Source: Chitinophagaceae bacterium
GTDB taxonomy: Bacteria; Bacteroidota; Bacteroidia; Chitinophagales; Chitinophagaceae
Direction of reading: 5' to 3'
Assembly (NCBI GenBank): GCA_023251285.1
Contig: JAHEZB010000210.1
Location: 1-5,317 of the forward strand
Length of the DNA: 5,317 bases
Shown: positions 1 to 5,316 of the stretch, piece by piece
Position numbering within the stretch: the first letter of the stretch is position 1
Layout: each line of letters begins with the position of its first letter
The notes under the pieces: generated by a model
Told to the model about the DNA's origin: nothing
The model's input: the letters and a program-made list of their open reading frames with translations, nothing else
Database searches by the model: none
Position numbers and translations under genes: made by a program

Positions 1-258
1 TGCGGTATTAATAACACACCTCAGTGGGCGAACTCTGCCACCTTTGGATCTAATGTGCACGCTGTACTTGGCCTGGTCGAAGGAAGCTTTGGCTTTGACC
101 TCGAAGTGATTGCCTTGCTGAATGATGGTAAGATCCAGCATTTCTGGCGCAGCAACCAGTGGTATGCAGGCCCTGTTATTGGCACAAGCCCTATTCCATT
201 AAATGTCCACGAAATATTTCATCCTAATGTGAAGGAATTAGAAACAGTTCACGTTTAA
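1..258 (+). CDS. C-terminal fragment of a beta-propeller (lectin-like) repeat protein
   Basis: The frame is open from the first base of the window to a TAA at 256-258, so this is the last 85 codons of a longer gene. The visible sequence carries a repeat style that I know from bacterial beta-propeller proteins related to PLL-type lectins: a tryptophan, then FGSN (residues 16-19), then GLVEGSFGFDLEVIAL (24-39), a DGKIQHFWR strand (42-50) and W-Y-A-G-P-V-I-G (53-60). One blade is about 50 residues long, and a full protein would have several. Such domains are usually secreted or surface exposed and bind sugars or serve as scaffolds. No catalytic motif is visible in this piece. A 6-bp AT-rich hairpin (252-268) overlaps the stop codon but has no following T-run, so I do not call it a terminator. 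GTG at 55 is only an internal valine. Family assignment is by recognition of the motif style; the specific ligand is unknown. Confidence 0.6.
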   Translation, partial: CGINNTPQWANSATFGSNVHAVLGLVEGSFGFDLEVIALLNDGKIQHFWRSNQWYAGPVIGTSPIPLNVHEIFHPNVKELETVHV

Positions 259-567
259 AAAGTAAACGATTGCAGTTTTAAGCTGATTCCCTTCGACGAC
301 CTTGATTTCTGCTTTTTCTTCTACAAAATTGGTGCAGGTTTCCCCGGCCTGTACCTTTTTTATTTTCTACTCCAGACACTTAACGGCTGTCTCCGTATGT
401 TTTCATAGGGTTTTCCTTGTATGCAAGTCCGGGTTAAGTCCGGGATATGCCGGACTTATGCCGGACTTGAGTGGGCGATGGTGCGGCTATGCTACGAAGA
501 TGCTATAGGTAAGACAGGGCGTGTCTGTTCTTCAAGCAGCAGGGGAACATGTTTTATTTATCAGTAA
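259..567. other. Gene-poor stretch with no supported gene
   Basis: No convincing gene lies here. The plus-strand frame opening at 302 has a cysteine- and phenylalanine-rich composition unlike a real protein and spans the palindromic repeat at 424-469. On the minus strand 238-366 is open for 42 codons and has a more protein-like composition (K/E/V rich, ending NVNCF), but it begins just after an in-frame stop and has no start codon. It could be the tail of a decayed gene or chance. A small hairpin (AGACA/TGTCT, 513-527) is also present without a T-run. Confidence 0.5.
424..469. repeat. 11-bp tandem repeat arranged as a 46-bp inverted repeat
   Basis: The unit AAGTCCGG occurs twice on the plus strand (425-432 and 436-443) and twice inverted as CCGGACTT (450-457 and 461-468), each pair spaced exactly 11 bp. 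The right half is a perfect 11-bp tandem repeat (446-456 and 457-467); the left half matches 9 of 11. Together the arms 424-443 and 450-469 pair at 18 of 20 positions, with mismatches at 433/460 and 434/459, around the 6-base loop GATATG. Spacing near one helical turn would put the half sites on the same DNA face, as in an operator for a protein binding as a dimer of dimers. A dispersed palindromic repeat or a processed RNA hairpin is equally possible. There is no T-run after it, so a classical terminator is unlikely. No intact gene lies nearby for it to control. Confidence 0.85.
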
Positions 568-1054
568 AAAACAGGTCATTATGCCATCTGTTTAAGGAAA
601 ATAAGAATAAACAACGGTGCCGCTATCGAAACAAAAATACCTGACTACGAAACCAAAAGAATCATTGACGACATTCTGATTCCTGAATTTAAGAAAGGGG
701 ATTTTTTTGCAGGAACAAAAAAAGGACTTATGGCATTAATGCAAAGACTTCGTTGACAAAGCCGGGAACGATAAAAGTATTACTGCAAGCCGGCTTGTGA
801 AATGGATCATTCGTCTTTCTATCATTTATATTCCCTTGCTGTTAATATCCATGCACGGCAGTGTAGACAAGCATCCTGAGTTAACCGCAAAGTACAAAGT
901 AAAACACCTTTATTTTGTTGAGAATTTTTCGCGTCAGGATTTCTATAAGAATCTTGAATCCAATAAAAATCGAAGACTTTTATTTTGCAAGCGAGAAATA
1001 TTAATTTCAATGTCAGTATATTTGGGAATCACTTACTTTAAAAAACTAACTTAG
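568..1054 (+). pseudogene. Decayed TPM-domain protein remnant, frameshifted
   Basis: Frame 568-756 encodes a stretch, after an in-frame stop at 565-567, that resembles the C-terminal half of the TPM domain (PF04536; YgcG and TLP18.3/Psb32 family): RKIRINNG followed by IPDYETKRIIDDILIPEF, then KKGDFFAG and KGLMALMQ. In intact members this reads like RxIRxxxGYGLE, then PD...KRIIDxxIxPxFKxGDYYxGxxxG. The usual GYGLE is replaced by GAAIE. This frame ends at TGA 754-756. One base to the right the next frame (open 740-1054) continues sensibly as DFVDKAGNDKSITASRLVKW into a hydrophobic segment IIRLSIIYIPLLLI (from 800), where many TPM proteins have a membrane anchor. Removing one base in 740-748 joins the two parts. 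The N-terminal half of the domain and a start codon are missing, and after ~850 the sequence is not recognisable. Intact TPM proteins are typically secreted or membrane-anchored and of varied function. I infer a dead gene. Confidence 0.5.
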
Positions 1055-1500
1055 AATTTTCTCCTATTTAATATGATTTGTTTTAGCAATCAAAATACCA
1101 ATACTCAAATCGCAAAAAATGATTTTAAGATAAAACGACTACTGATATTTGAAAGAAGCATTTAAAACGATGAAATGCGTCATAAAAATTGCTACATTTA
1201 AAATCTCTGGTTGTTAACAGTTTTAATGAAGCAACTTTTGTTGAAAAAGATGGTAACAATCTTATAAGAATTCCAAAAGAAGAGAAAGGTTGGATTTACG
1301 TTCATAAGAAATACCTTGAAGCATCAGGAAAACACGGTCGCTACGCGCGTTTTTCCTGGCGAGCGCGCGGCAAAAGTCTGTTTGCCGTTCGAAGTGAAAA
1401 CAGGGTGCCTCCCTGCTGCTGTTGGGTTCTGGCCAATATCGAAAGCATCCTACTTTTTTTTTATCTTCTGAATTGTCATTAACTTTAAAGAACATTTTTT
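1055..1500. other. Stretch without an intact gene; one coding-like segment of unknown origin
   Basis: Positions 1055-1188 are AT rich and hold nothing I recognise; a 30-codon ORF at 1072-1164 is within chance expectation. From about 1207 to 1326 the plus strand has a protein-like reading (NSFNEATFVEKDGNN, then IRIPKEEKGWIYVHKKYLEA). It breaks off at the GC-rich hairpin block at 1325-1415, after which the translation becomes arginine-, serine- and cysteine-rich and unnatural. There is no convincing start: the open frame begins with TTG at 1189 and lacks an upstream ribosome-binding signal. I read it as a fragment of an unidentified gene truncated by the repeat block. The stretch 1416-1500 shows no feature. 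Confidence 0.4.
1325..1415. repeat. GC-rich cluster of three hairpins (REP- or element-scar-like)
   Basis: Three inverted repeats follow one another within 91 bases. The first has perfect 8-bp arms CAGGAAAA (1325-1332) and TTTTCCTG (1351-1358) around an 18-base GC-rich loop containing CGCTACGCG. The second has 7-bp arms CGGCAAA (1368-1374) and TTTGCCG (1381-1387) with a 6-base loop. The third has 5-bp arms CAGGG (1401-1405) and CCCTG (1411-1415) with a 5-base loop. The block is clearly more GC rich (CGCGCG twice) than the AT-rich DNA on both sides, which suggests separate origin. It interrupts a coding-like segment to its left. A dispersed palindromic repeat family, or the scar of a small mobile element, are my leading explanations. 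No flanking direct repeats of a target site were found by eye. Confidence 0.6.
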
Positions 1501-1722
1501 ATGATAGCTGATTATATCGAACAAAGATCTGGGTGGTTGGGGGCAAAGCGGTAATAAAAGGCAGACGCATTGGAGTTGATCTTATTTTTGGAAAAAGAGG
1601 CTCAGGTGAAAGTGTTGAAGAACTTAAACGCCTATACCTTTTCTACGAAACACGCTCTCCTTGCCTGTGTTTCATACGGTGCATCATTGATGAGAAATGA
1701 AATTCTTATTGACATTGAATAA
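1501..1722 (+). pseudogene. DUF433 (VapB-type antitoxin) remnant with two compensating frameshifts
   Basis: Three consecutive pieces add up to a normal DUF433 protein. ATG at 1501 begins MIADYIEQ; after a shift between about 1525 and 1542 the reading continues VGGKAVIKGRRIGVDLIF and SGESVEELKRLY (1536-1640), the family core GGKPVIKGTRI-V--I---GxSxEExxxxYP. After a second shift near 1641-1650 it returns to the first frame as HALLACVSYGASLM (1651-1692) and RNEILIDIE, ending with TAA at 1720-1722. The 222 bases equal 74 codons, the usual length of single-domain DUF433 proteins (COG2442). The family is known mainly as antitoxins paired with DUF5615 or PIN-type toxins, and such a partner seems to start immediately downstream. 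The frame 1501 stops at 1552-1554 without the shift, so the gene is dead unless the indels are sequencing errors. Family match is good by eye; profile confirmation was not possible. Confidence 0.6.
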
Positions 1723-1810
1723 GTTTCCTTTCATCAAAGTAGATGAAAGTGTTGATGCAAGAATTACTGTGCGTCGGTTTGGCGCGACCCTAACTATCTT
1801 AACAACTTAA
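1715..1810 (+). pseudogene. Truncated DUF5615/PIN-like toxin N-terminus
   Basis: Overlapping the end of the DUF433 remnant, a frame beginning at TTG 1715 reads NKFPFIKVDESVDARI, then RRFGATLTI, and stops at TAA 1808-1810 (31 codons). DUF5615 PIN-like proteins typically begin MKxLxDExVxxRIxxxLRxxGHDV, so the acidic D-E-S pair at residues 10-12 and the spacing to R-R-F-G fit the first strand-helix-strand unit, with a few residues lost between DARI and RRFG. Overlap of the start with the end of the DUF433 gene is the usual arrangement of such antitoxin-toxin pairs. About two thirds of the expected toxin is absent, since the amidohydrolase starts 11 bases after this stop. The call rests mostly on context plus a short motif. 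Confidence 0.4.
1728..1749. other. Perfect 8-bp hairpin upstream of the amidohydrolase
   Basis: CTTTCATC (1728-1735) and GATGAAAG (1742-1749) are exact inverted repeats around AAAGTA. The hairpin lies inside the toxin remnant, 73 bases before the amidohydrolase start, and is not followed by a T-run. It could be an operator-like palindrome, an mRNA leader structure, or chance. Confidence 0.5.
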
Positions 1811-1821
1811 AGAATTTCACC

Positions 1822-3237
1822 ATGAATAAAAAAATATTCTTTAATCGCCTGTTAGTTGTCTTTTTTGCTACAACTATTTCCACTTTTTGTTATGCACAGG
1901 AAGTATCAACTCAGGATTCTATCATTCTGATAAAAAATGTAAACATTTGGGATGGCACAAGTGATAATCTGAAAAACGACCAGCAGGTTTTAATTGAAAA
2001 ACACCTGGTAAAAACCATCGGCACAACCGTTTCTGTTCCGGCCGGCGCAGAGATTATTGACGGGAAAGGTGGTACCCTAATTCCTGGTTTAATAGATGCT
2101 CACCTGCACCTGATGATAACAGACGCCAATACTTCAAATATTTATAACAATTATGAATGGTCTTATATAGGTGCAAAGGCTACCGTATCAGCGCGCAATT
2201 TTTTAATGCAGGGAATTACCACAGAACGTGATATGGGAGGTCCGGTAATTGGTTTAAAGAAAGCAATTGATGAGGGAACCGTGATTGGCCCGCGTATTTA
2301 TCCTTCGGGTGCCCCGCTTAGCCAAACAGCCGGGCATGGAGACATGAGCAACCTGAATACAATAGACCCACAATGGATAGGTGGAATGACAGATCTGTTT
2401 CATATTCTCGGTTGGTTTTATGTTGTGGATGGAGTACCGGAAGTTCTTAATGCAACACGTGAAGACCTGAAACGGGGTGCCACCCAAATAAAGATGATGG
2501 CTGGCGGCGGTGTAATCAGCAGGTACGACCCTATTGATGTAACAGAATTTACCGAAGACGAGATGCGGGCATGTGTAGAGGCTGCGCAAGACTGGGGCAC
2601 TTACGTGGCCGTTCATGCATATACCTCAAGAAGTGTTCAAAGAGCATTACAGGCAGGCGTTATCTCAATAGAGCATGGACAACTGATTGACGAAGCTACC
2701 ATGAAAATGATAAAAGAGAAGGGTGCATTTTTAGACCCGCAAGCCAATTTTATTATGATGGATGCCAGCCAGTCTCCAAGCCCTGAGAAGTTTAAAGAAG
2801 TGCAAAGCGGCGTAGGAAATGAAATGGCGCTGGCAAAAAAGTATAATGTAAAGCTGGCATTTGGCACGGATGTGTTTGGGCCGTTGGGAATAGAAAAGAA
2901 TGAAATGAACGAATTTATAGCAAGAACGAAATGGTATACACCGGTCGAAGTATTGAAACAAGCAACTTCCATTAATGCGTCCTTATTGGCAATGTGCGGA
3001 AAACGCAATCCTTACCAGGAAGGTCCGTTAGGTTTAATTAAAGAAGGCGCTTATGCCGACCTGCTCATCTACGAAGGCAATCCACTGACTGATATAAAAG
3101 TGATTGCAAACTTCAAACAGCATTTGAAATTCATTATGAAGGATGGCAAAATTTATAAGAACGAATTATACACGTTGCAAGGAAAACAAAAGCACGGCAA
3201 ATCTGCTGTTGCTCCTTCCAGCCAGGGACATCTGTAA
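1822..3237 (+). CDS. Secreted metal-dependent amidohydrolase (imidazolonepropionase/prolidase-like)
   Basis: This intact 471-residue protein belongs to the amidohydrolase superfamily (PF01979, COG1228 group), which hydrolyses C-N bonds in amides, cyclic ureas or dipeptides with one or two bound metals. Residues 1-25 form a Sec signal peptide (basic start, hydrophobic core LLVVFFATTIS, cleavage after C-Y-A before Q26), so it should act in the periplasm or outside. A small N-terminal beta-sandwich part contains NVNIWDGT (39-46). The barrel opens with IPGLIDAHLHL, giving metal ligands H94 and H96. IKMMAGGG gives K224, the likely carboxylated bridging lysine; VAVHAY gives H265, SIEHG gives H285, and AFGTD gives D350. 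GLIKEGAYADLLIYEGNPL (404-422) is the typical C-terminal return to the sandwich. Start: ATG 1822 is the first ATG after the in-frame stop at 1753; the leader TTAAAGAATTTCACC has no strong Shine-Dalgarno, as usual in Bacteroidota. Closest relatives include Xaa-Pro and Xaa-Arg dipeptidase-like enzymes; the substrate cannot be read from sequence. It appears to be monocistronic and converges on the gene at 3446. Confidence 0.9.
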   Translation: MNKKIFFNRLLVVFFATTISTFCYAQEVSTQDSIILIKNVNIWDGTSDNLKNDQQVLIEKHLVKTIGTTVSVPAGAEIIDGKGGTLIPGLIDAHLHLMITDANTSNIYNNYEWSYIGAKATVSARNFLMQGITTERDMGGPVIGLKKAIDEGTVIGPRIYPSGAPLSQTAGHGDMSNLNTIDPQWIGGMTDLFHILGWFYVVDGVPEVLNATREDLKRGATQIKMMAGGGVISRYDPIDVTEFTEDEMRACVEAAQDWGTYVAVHAYTSRSVQRALQAGVISIEHGQLIDEATMKMIKEKGAFLDPQANFIMMDASQSPSPEKFKEVQSGVGNEMALAKKYNVKLAFGTDVFGPLGIEKNEMNEFIARTKWYTPVEVLKQATSINASLLAMCGKRNPYQEGPLGLIKEGAYADLLIYEGNPLTDIKVIANFKQHLKFIMKDGKIYKNELYTLQGKQKHGKSAVAPSSQGHL

Positions 3238-3445
3238 CAAAAGCAGAAAAACGAACGGACAACAAGTGCATTTGCAATAAACAATCCGATGAAAGAGAAG
3301 CGTGGGTTGCCTTTCTACAAAAATGCCCTCGAAAACTATACGACGGAAATGCTGGAAAGTAAATTATGGAAATAACGAACCACGCCAATTAATTACCAAT
3401 TTTATATTCATGCCACCGATATATGAATCACCACTTCGTTGAAGT
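3238..3445. other. Convergent intergenic region with a short in-frame extension ORF
   Basis: Directly after the amidohydrolase TAA, the same frame stays open to TAA 3373-3375 (45 codons). An ATG at 3289 would give a 28-residue peptide, MKEKRGLPFYKNALENYTTE and 8 more residues. The composition is protein-like, but there is no recognisable family and no clear ribosome-binding site; it may be the remnant of a gene tail. Weak inverted repeats lie at 3406-3428 (ATTCAT/ATGAAT) and 3433-3445 (ACTTC/GAAGT); neither has a convincing T-run, so no terminator is called for the convergent genes. Confidence 0.4.
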
Positions 3446-4645
3446 TCATTGCCGTGATTTAGACAGATTGGATGCAAGTTTTTGTATGGTTTTTACATCC
3501 ATTCCGGTCTTTTCGGAAAGTGCCTGAAGATCCGGTTCCCTTCCTGCATTAATATAGGGCAACATCAGGTTTATCACGTTATTTATCTTATCCAATTCCT
3601 CCTGTTCGGCACGGCTCGATTTTTTTGTAAATAATTGTTCATAAGGGTTCAGTACGATTGTTCTGTTTAAAATATGACCGGCTGTGACCAGCATCGCCGG
3701 ATTCAAATGAAGGTCCGGATCATCATTGATGTTAAAGCCAGCTGAACACAACGCCTCTGTAAGTTTTGAAAAGCCCTTATCTGTCATAGACGTAAGCAGT
3801 AAAGTTGCGGTATCCTTATCGTAATAAACATAAGCATAGTGTGGAAAGTCGTCCCAGCCTTTTAGCGGATAGCGATGAACATTATTCGCCGATTCCATCT
3901 CAAAGTGCCTCTGTGGCTGCTTTAGATTAAAGGATGCGAAATGGTATTCTGCCTGGTTGATCACAATCGGATCATTTTTATGTATCGTCATCGGGTATTC
4001 ACTTCCTGATACAAGCATCATATAAGGAACCGGGTGCGAGTCAATATGATTGATAATGTCTCTTTCATCTTCCAGATAACGCGCCGTTTCGGTGGCGTAA
4101 AAGAAAATCTCATCGGGCTCAAAACTTTTATAGGCATTTATGGGACCAAAGCTTTGCCAGCAATACCCGTTGGAGCCAATGAGATTAAACCACAAAGTTC
4201 TGTTGCCTGATTTTAAAATATCAGTTATGCCAGGCGAATAAAGCAAAAAAGACTCCTGGCTAAATACGTCTTCCATTTGATAAAAATCATGGGCCGGATT
4301 TGCGGTGATGATGCTGAAACAAAAACGCCAGGGAGTGTCTGCCTGTTGTAAAAGAAAGCTCTTTTCTTCGTGAAGCAGATCTTTTAACGCACTGTGTTTG
4401 AGATATTTGCTGATCAGACCGTCCTTTTTGAAAATGCGGTGCGCTATATACTGGCTAATAAGAAGATTTATAAAACTGGTACCCACGTCGCGGGTAATGC
4501 GTTTGTAATTACGCAGTTTTACCCTTGCTTCATGTTCCAGCTTGTCGTGGTTTGCTGCATAATTTATCAGGAAATTATCTATCACCAACCCGCAAATGCC
4601 ACTATTTTTCTTACATACACTTTCTATTTTCTGATAATCCATCAT
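3446..4645 (-). CDS. Conserved-looking hypothetical protein, 399 aa, with a possible C-terminal helix-turn-helix
   Basis: I do not recognise this family. The protein is intact, soluble in appearance, and has no signal peptide or membrane segment, so it should be cytoplasmic. The first ~100 residues are helical and charged (KLEHEARVKLRNYKRITRDV, 35-54). The middle (about 100-330) is richer in aromatic residues, looks like mixed alpha/beta structure, and contains SIITANPAHDFYQMEDVF (111-128), WFNLIGSNGYCWQSFGP (152-168) and YAYVYYDKDTATLLLTSM (270-287). The C-terminal 40 residues begin with a charged helix and end with DLQALSEKTGMDVKTIQKL (372-390), which has the helix-turn-glycine-helix pattern of a small DNA-binding HTH; this is an inference from pattern only. 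Two ATGs are adjacent (4643-4645 and 4640-4642) and an in-frame stop lies at 4661-4663, which fixes the start. The A/T-rich leader has no clean Bacteroidota -33/-7 promoter match. It lies 182 bp downstream of the GH19 chitinase on the same strand, too far to assume an operon. Confidence 0.8.
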   Translation of the reverse strand: MMDYQKIESVCKKNSGICGLVIDNFLINYAANHDKLEHEARVKLRNYKRITRDVGTSFINLLISQYIAHRIFKKDGLISKYLKHSALKDLLHEEKSFLLQQADTPWRFCFSIITANPAHDFYQMEDVFSQESFLLYSPGITDILKSGNRTLWFNLIGSNGYCWQSFGPINAYKSFEPDEIFFYATETARYLEDERDIINHIDSHPVPYMMLVSGSEYPMTIHKNDPIVINQAEYHFASFNLKQPQRHFEMESANNVHRYPLKGWDDFPHYAYVYYDKDTATLLLTSMTDKGFSKLTEALCSAGFNINDDPDLHLNPAMLVTAGHILNRTIVLNPYEQLFTKKSSRAEQEELDKINNVINLMLPYINAGREPDLQALSEKTGMDVKTIQKLASNLSKSRQ

Positions 4646-4827
4646 ATCTGTATTTTTTATTTAACTAAAAGTAATTGAATTTTAGCCCAGCTTTAAAATG
4701 TATAATAAAAGTAAATTTTCAGAATCAAAAAAATAATATTACTTACTCTCGGTTGTTTCATAACATCTGGCATATTCAATCTGCTTTATACTACTAACAA
4801 CTTTTAAAATTTGCCTTGAATACCGGT

Positions 4828-5316
4828 TTATTGTCCAAATGGTTTCTGATCCGCGCAGCTTATATTTTCTCCAGGCACTACATGGAAATATTTACAGAAA
4901 TACAAATAATAATCATACCGGTATTGAGTTTTGCTTAGCGAAGTTCCCTTTCCGCATTCTACGCCACCATTAATGACATTTACGGTTGCGCCAAAACCTG
5001 GCATTCTTCCTTTCAGCGTATCACTGGTCGTCGGAATCCATTTTCCTATCATTATATCATGGCAGGATGGTTTTGGTAACTGCGGCGTCATCCAAAACCA
5101 AATGGCTGACGCGAAAGAAAGGACAGGATCAGTAGATAATAATTCAGGATGCTGCAATAAAGTGTCTGCGCTTCCAAACCAGGCCTGGCTGAATTGTCCG
5201 TAATTGTAATTCCAGCTTAATTGTTTTGGCCCACGGCCATAATAGTATTTCCCTTCCACTGACGGATAATTTTTCTTTGAGGTATCGTTATAGAAATTAT
5301 TTTTATCGATATTCTC
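4828..5316 (-). CDS. GH19 chitinase, C-terminal part (cut by window edge)
   Basis: The frame is open from the right edge to a TAA at 4828-4830, giving 162 codons of a longer gene. The GTG at 5257-5259 is an internal valine, since the frame upstream (NIDKNNFYNDTSKKNYPSVE) aligns in style with the family. GH19 enzymes (EC 3.2.1.14 type endochitinases) cleave beta-1,4-GlcNAc chains with inversion. Visible hallmarks are YYYGRGPKQLSWNYNYG (residues 24-40 of the fragment), the PROSITE-type signature LSFASAIWFWM (66-76), KPSCHD, GFGATVNVINGGVECG (107-122) and the end ISCADQKPFGQ. Cysteines in the last three motifs are likely disulfide partners, fitting an exported enzyme. The two catalytic glutamates of the family lie in the N-terminal half, outside the window, so activity cannot be judged. 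The protein ends directly after the catalytic domain without a C-terminal binding module or a secretion-sorting tail. No terminator hairpin with a T-run follows in 4646-4827. Confidence 0.93.
   Translation of the reverse strand, partial: ENIDKNNFYNDTSKKNYPSVEGKYYYGRGPKQLSWNYNYGQFSQAWFGSADTLLQHPELLSTDPVLSFASAIWFWMTPQLPKPSCHDIMIGKWIPTTSDTLKGRMPGFGATVNVINGGVECGKGTSLSKTQYRYDYYLYFCKYFHVVPGENISCADQKPFGQ

Noticed and set aside
252..268. CGTTTA/TAAACG hairpin at the end of the propeller gene as a terminator
   Set aside because: The stem is only 6 bp and AT rich, overlaps the stop codon, and is not followed by a T-run.
302..508. 68-codon plus-strand ORF
   Set aside because: Composition is cysteine/phenylalanine rich, no ribosome-binding signal is visible, and it runs through the 424-469 palindrome, so it is a chance opening.
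1168..1215. Start of an exonuclease III-like gene (KIATFKISG resembles MKIATWNVNG)
   Set aside because: The similarity covers only about eight residues and ends at a stop codon; no further exonuclease motifs follow in any frame.
1262..1495. 77-codon minus-strand ORF across the GC-rich block
   Set aside because: It has arginine/serine/cysteine-rich low-quality composition and is explained by the palindromic GC-rich block.
1899..1905. Lipoprotein reading of the amidohydrolase N-terminus (cysteine at residue 23)
   Set aside because: The residues before C23 (S-T-F) do not form a lipobox, whereas C-Y-A followed by Q is a good signal peptidase I site.
2254..3008. Several minus-strand ORFs inside the amidohydrolase
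   Set aside because: They are antisense shadows of a gene with full family conservation in the plus frame.
4394..4678. 94-codon plus-strand ORF
   Set aside because: It is antisense to the intact 399-residue gene, with a composition typical of a shadow frame.
4646..4827. Canonical Bacteroidota promoter (TTTG and TAnnTTTG) before the 399-residue gene
   Set aside because: TTTG- and TA-rich pieces are present in the AT-rich leader, but the spacing and the -7 box do not match well enough to call.
4931..5203. 90-codon plus-strand ORF
   Set aside because: It is antisense to the GH19 chitinase, whose conserved motifs are all on the minus strand.
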